Below, piece by piece: positions 60,378 to 64,000 of a DNA stretch of 64,000 nt. The number at the start of each line of letters is the position of its first letter. Position 1 is the stretch's first letter. The notes under the pieces are model-generated. The model saw only the letters and a program-made list of their open reading frames with translations, ran no database searches and had not been told where the DNA came from. This DNA is from CAWDMN01 sp963803155 (lineage in GTDB: Bacteria; Acidobacteriota; Terriglobia; Versatilivoradales; Versatilivoraceae), in assembly GCA_963803155.1 (NCBI GenBank), contig CAWDMN010000030.1, positions 4,978 to 68,977 of the forward strand, written 5' to 3'. The translations under genes were made by a program, and so were the position numbers.

Positions 60378-63300
60378 CTAGTGATGTTTCAGGATCTTAA
60401 TCTCAACGGAGTGTTCCCGGCGATCATCCACTAGCGAAATTAGCTTCTCTTCCTGGAGGACGCCATCGACACTTACGGTCATTTCATCCGGTTTCCCTAT
60501 CGCCGCCATAACGGAAATGTGGTAAACCGTTTCCCGGAAACGGTAATGTAGCTTGAATCCTGGCCAGTTGGCGGGAATCGAGGGTGAGAGACGCAACTTG
60601 TCCACTTCCAGCTTTACGCCCAGAAGTGATTCCAGGATCAGCCGGTACATCCAGCCGCCAGAGGCGGTGTACCAAGTCCAGCCGCCACGTCCGGTGTGGG
60701 GGGAACGGGCATAGACGTCCGCCGCGGCCACATACGGTTCCACTTTATAAAGGGCCACCTCTTCTGGGGATCTTGCGTGATTTAATGGATTGATCATCTC
60801 CATCAGCTCCCAAGCCAGATGGTGATCTCCGATCTCGGCAAATGCCATTGCCGCCCAAATGGCTCCATGAGTATATTGTCCACCATTTTCTCTCACGCCT
60901 GGGACATAGCCTTTGATGTAGCCGGGATTCAAATCCGATTTGTCGAAAGGCGGATCCAGGAGCTGAATCAACCGGTGATCTCGCCGCACCAGACGCCTAT
61001 CGACAGCTGACATAGCCAACCGGGATCGTTGAGCATTGCCGGCGCCCGAGAGAACGGCCCAGCTTTGCGCGATGGCATCGATCTGACATTCTGGATTGCT
61101 GGCCGATCCCAGCGGTGAGCCGTCGTCAAAGAAAGCCCGCCTGTACCATTCGCCATCCCAACCATGCTCTTCGATGTTTTGGAGCAATATAGCGGCTTCC
61201 TGTTCACAGTGGCGGGCGAAGGGTGCATCGCCATGCTGGAGTGACAGTCGGGAGAACCGCGTGAGCACTGCATACAAAAAGAAAGCCAGCCAAACGCTTT
61301 CCCCTTGCCCCTTTTCCCCCACCATGTTCATGCCGTCGTTCCAGTCGCCGGAGCCGATGAGCGGCAGCCCATGCACGCCCATTTTCAAGCTTTTTTCAAT
61401 GGCCCGGACACAATGGCCGTACAGGCTGGCTGATTGATCAGACGGAGCGGGCAAATCGTAATAGGAGTCCTCTTCCGGATTGAGCGGCCGTCCTTGGATG
61501 AAGCGGGCCGTTTCATCCAGAACGCCGCTATCCCCGGTGGTTGAAACATAATGGCAAACCGCCCAGGGAAGCCATAAGTAATCATCGGAGCAATGAGTGC
61601 GCACGCCTCTGCCGCTGGGCGGATGCCACCAATGTTGGACATCCCCTTCCGGAAACTGGCGGGAGGCACAAACGAGCAAATGTTCGCGCGCCAAGTCCGG
61701 ACGGGTATGAATGAGGGCCAGCACATCCTGCAACTGATCGCGAAACCCAAAAGCGCCTCCCGACTGGTAGTAGCCACTGCGCGCCCAAAGGCGACAGGCC
61801 AGGGTTTGGTATAAAAGCCAGCCATTGGCCAACATGTTGATAGAGGGATCGGGGGTTTCCAGATTCACGGCGCCCAGCAGATGGCTCCAGTATTGCCACA
61901 CCTTTTCAAGACAATCCCGTGCGGCCGCCAATCCCCGCGAACGGTGCGCGAGAGCGCTGGCTTCCTCAGCGCTTTTTCCATCTCCAAGAGTGAAGACAAT
62001 CTCGTACTCTTCCGTATCGGCTATTTCGAAGGGGACCTGAATGGCGGCACAAGGATCCCAGCCGGCGCCTAATTTGCCGCTCAGCCGCGACCGCGTCATG
62101 GCAGCCGGACTACTTAGAGTACCGTTACGTCCCAAAAATTCCGTCCGGTCTCCACTCACGGTCCGGTTCGATTCGCTGACATTGAAAAAGGCCGCCCGGC
62201 CGGCAAACTCCAAATTGTAGGAATTGCGCGCGAAGAGGGCGCCGCTGGCGGGATCCACTTCAGTCATGACGTGCATTGCGGTTTTGGGCCGCAAATCTCC
62301 CAATACCCATTCCACATATCCCGTGGCGGAGAGGCGGCGCCGGCGGCCTGATCTGTTCTGAATTTTGAGGACCATGAACTTCACGGGCGCATCCAGCGCT
62401 ACATAAACCCACAGCTCTGAATGGATGCCGTCCTCCATATGCTCGAAAACGCTGTAGCCAAATCCATGGCGGCTGAGGTAAGAATTCGCGCCGAAGCGGG
62501 GCAAGGGAGTAGGAGACCAGAAATAGCCGCTCACTTCGTCACGCAAGTAAAAGGCTTCTCCGCTGGGATCGCTCACCGGATCGTTATGCCAGGGAGTGAG
62601 CCGGAACTCGTGGGCGTTCTCGCTCCAGGTGTAGGCTGAACCGCTTTCCGAGACCACGGTTCCAAATTGCGGGTTGGCCAGCACATTCACCCAAGGGGCG
62701 GGAGTCAGGCGTCCTGGCGCGGTGGTAACCACGTATTCACGGCCATCCGGGGTAAATCCGCCGAGTCCATTAAAGAAGGCCAAGTCAGGACGCGCGATTC
62801 CCGCCGTCCCATCGGATTGGACTCGGCGTTCCCAAAAGGGGGTGAAACGCACGGGTGGGGTCTCAACCACACCGTGATGGGTAATTTGGTCCATCAAGGG
62901 CCCACGGTTGTCCGTGAGAATGATGCGCGCCACCGTTTGAAGTAAAATCCGGTCTTCATCCGGCATCTGGTCGGAAGCTCTCACAAAGATTTCGCCGAGC
63001 CGGTCTTTTGCCGAAGATTCGGCGCCCGCGGCAATCAGCCCCATGATTTGATCGTGGAGTATTTGGCGATAACCGGCATGATCTTCATTCCAGATGACCA
63101 GGTCCACGGCCACACCCTTCAATCTCCAGTAGGCATGGGCCTGGACCAGCTGGCGCACCAATTCAATATTGGCGGGGTCTTGAATCTTTAGAAGCACGAT
63201 GGGCAAATCGCCGGAAATGGAATATCCCCATAAGCCAGACTGGCCGCGCCGGTTTTTCAGAAGCGTACCCGAATCGGCGCGTAAAGAGGCATTCGCGTAA

Positions 63301-64000
63301 AGGATGGAACTCGCCAGCCGGCAATAAAGCTGGGCATCCGCTTCCGTGGCATTAATCTGACGCAAGATGACCTGGTTATGGGTCAAGGCCAGATCAAAAA
63401 CACGGTCCGCCAGGCGTCGGTCTTGATACTTTTCCACCAGGCTTAGACACTCGTCGCGGCTCTCACTCATGCCCGTCACCATATTGACCGTGGCCGATTC
63501 CCCCGGGCCAAGCCTGATGCGGTGCCGGATAGCTGCGATGGGATCCAAGACCGAGCCTTCACTGTTGGATAGCGCTTCCTGATTGCTCATGGCTTGCGGA
63601 TTGGCCACCGTGTTGCCACGGCCAATAAATCGCAGCCGGTCGGTCTCATAGGAGACCTCCGTGCTTTCCGCCTCATGCACGGCCATCAAGTGAAACATGT
63701 ACGGCGCCTGTTCATTGCAAGAGCGAGGACGGCGGGTGCAGAGAATGGCGTGGCGTTCCCGGAGAATCTCCGTCTCGACAAAGAGATTGCTGAACGCCGG
63801 ATGCAGTGCATCCGCCATGGCCGAAGCCAGGACAACTTCCACATAGCTGGTCACTTCCAGGGTTTTTGAGGTTCGGGAGGAATTGGTGATGCGGAGACGG
63901 CGCAGCTCGATGTCATGCTCAGGCGAAACCGTGATCTCCGTATGCATTTCCAGTCCGCGATGCCGGCAGCGGAATTCCGCCCGGTCCTCCGTAAATATCA
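60378..64000 (-). CDS. Cyclic beta-glucan synthase-like GH94 protein, C-terminal part (5' truncated by window)
   Basis: At least 1207 residues read without a stop to the window edge; a methionine at 63947 lies inside a conserved stretch (FTEDRAEFRCRHRGLEMHTE...), so the true start is beyond 64000. The part present resembles the C-terminal half of NdvB/ChvB-type proteins: two beta-sandwich glycosyltransferase-36-like domains (HDIELRRLRITNSSRTSKTL, then LPRFGANSYLSRHGFGYSVF) and an alpha/alpha-barrel with the catalytic acid motif GSGDWNDGMN. GGAFGFRDQLQDVLAL and WHPPSGRGVRTHCSDD are also typical. In full-length enzymes the phosphorolytic GH94 domain trims the glucan chain. A stand-alone GH94 phosphorylase is the alternative, decidable from the missing N-terminus. 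Confidence 0.85.
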   Translation of the reverse strand, partial: IFTEDRAEFRCRHRGLEMHTEITVSPEHDIELRRLRITNSSRTSKTLEVTSYVEVVLASAMADALHPAFSNLFVETEILRERHAILCTRRPRSCNEQAPYMFHLMAVHEAESTEVSYETDRLRFIGRGNTVANPQAMSNQEALSNSEGSVLDPIAAIRHRIRLGPGESATVNMVTGMSESRDECLSLVEKYQDRRLADRVFDLALTHNQVILRQINATEADAQLYCRLASSILYANASLRADSGTLLKNRRGQSGLWGYSISGDLPIVLLKIQDPANIELVRQLVQAHAYWRLKGVAVDLVIWNEDHAGYRQILHDQIMGLIAAGAESSAKDRLGEIFVRASDQMPDEDRILLQTVARIILTDNRGPLMDQITHHGVVETPPVRFTPFWERRVQSDGTAGIARPDLAFFNGLGGFTPDGREYVVTTAPGRLTPAPWVNVLANPQFGTVVSESGSAYTWSENAHEFRLTPWHNDPVSDPSGEAFYLRDEVSGYFWSPTPLPRFGANSYLSRHGFGYSVFEHMEDGIHSELWVYVALDAPVKFMVLKIQNRSGRRRRLSATGYVEWVLGDLRPKTAMHVMTEVDPASGALFARNSYNLEFAGRAAFFNVSESNRTVSGDRTEFLGRNGTLSSPAAMTRSRLSGKLGAGWDPCAAIQVPFEIADTEEYEIVFTLGDGKSAEEASALAHRSRGLAAARDCLEKVWQYWSHLLGAVNLETPDPSINMLANGWLLYQTLACRLWARSGYYQSGGAFGFRDQLQDVLALIHTRPDLAREHLLVCASRQFPEGDVQHWWHPPSGRGVRTHCSDDYLWLPWAVCHYVSTTGDSGVLDETARFIQGRPLNPEEDSYYDLPAPSDQSASLYGHCVRAIEKSLKMGVHGLPLIGSGDWNDGMNMVGEKGQGESVWLAFFLYAVLTRFSRLSLQHGDAPFARHCEQEAAILLQNIEEHGWDGEWYRRAFFDDGSPLGSASNPECQIDAIAQSWAVLSGAGNAQRSRLAMSAVDRRLVRRDHRLIQLLDPPFDKSDLNPGYIKGYVPGVRENGGQYTHGAIWAAMAFAEIGDHHLAWELMEMINPLNHARSPEEVALYKVEPYVAAADVYARSPHTGRGGWTWYTASGGWMYRLILESLLGVKLEVDKLRLSPSIPANWPGFKLHYRFRETVYHISVMAAIGKPDEMTVSVDGVLQEEKLISLVDDRREHSVEIKILKHH

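Noticed and set aside
1..64000. CRISPR arrays, rRNA and tRNA genes.
   Set aside because: No regularly spaced short repeats with unique spacers and no cloverleaf or rRNA sequence were seen on either strand; repeats found here are dispersed or two-unit only.

Overview
This window looks like a chromosomal segment of a soil or sediment member of the Acidobacteriota. The strongest pointers are an ~815-residue duplicated FtsX/MacB-type permease of the ADOP class (acidobacterial duplicated orphan permease, 41389-43836), an Oar-like TonB-dependent receptor with an N-terminal carboxypeptidase-regulatory-like domain and no SusD partner, many secreted peptidases and glycosidases, and FCD-type GntR regulators. 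No rRNA, tRNA or CRISPR array was found, so placement below phylum is not possible from this sequence.

Layout. 1-11.4 kb: secreted or envelope proteins (SRPBCC protein, PH-like membrane protein, prolyl oligopeptidase, two-domain M16 peptidase, GH2 glycosidase, nucleoside-hydrolase-like protein). Several of these have copies of one dispersed repeat directly upstream. 11.8-17.8 kb: two divergent hybrid sensor histidine kinases; the second seems to be split by a frameshift in a C-run close to its true start. 18.3-27.6 kb: a large arsenic island: arsR, thioredoxin-type arsC, arsM, ACR3 efflux pump, CxxC thioredoxin-like protein, arsF-like protein, then a tightly coupled block of OsmC - lipoyl H-protein - two DGC-motif zinc-binding proteins - second OsmC, then an arsG-like permease. 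An IS3-like insertion sequence and a small 2[4Fe-4S] ferredoxin follow. 28.3-33 kb: two unidentified secreted or membrane proteins, one of 1169 residues. 34-37.5 kb: pgi, a 261-bp inverted-repeat element next to an IS110 remnant, and a YXWGXW-repeat protein with a textbook sigma-54 promoter.

38-52 kb: a carbohydrate-utilisation region with paralogous FCD/GntR regulators at both ends of a run of minus-strand genes (a TIM-barrel glycosidase-like protein, the ADOP permease, a DUF4091 protein, the TonB receptor), followed by a sugar isomerase/epimerase. 52.1-54.1 kb: an AT-richer secreted protein, probably acquired, lying between two 139-bp direct repeats. 54.2-59.5 kb: a Rieske - cytochrome b - nine-heme cytochrome c operon and a large FAD protein. 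59.5-60.4 kb: gene debris including a fragment of an M13 peptidase. 60.4-64 kb: the C-terminal part of a cyclic beta-glucan-synthase-like GH94 protein that runs off the window.

The most interesting unit is the arsenic island. A stand-alone lipoyl carrier, two OsmC-type thiol proteins, two cysteine-rich DGC proteins, CxxC redox proteins and a ferredoxin sit in one run with arsenate reduction, methylation and efflux genes. OsmC/Ohr proteins are known to take electrons from lipoylated proteins, and dihydrolipoyl dithiols bind As(III) tightly. A lipoyl-centred thiol or redox module for arsenicals is therefore a reasonable but untested reading.
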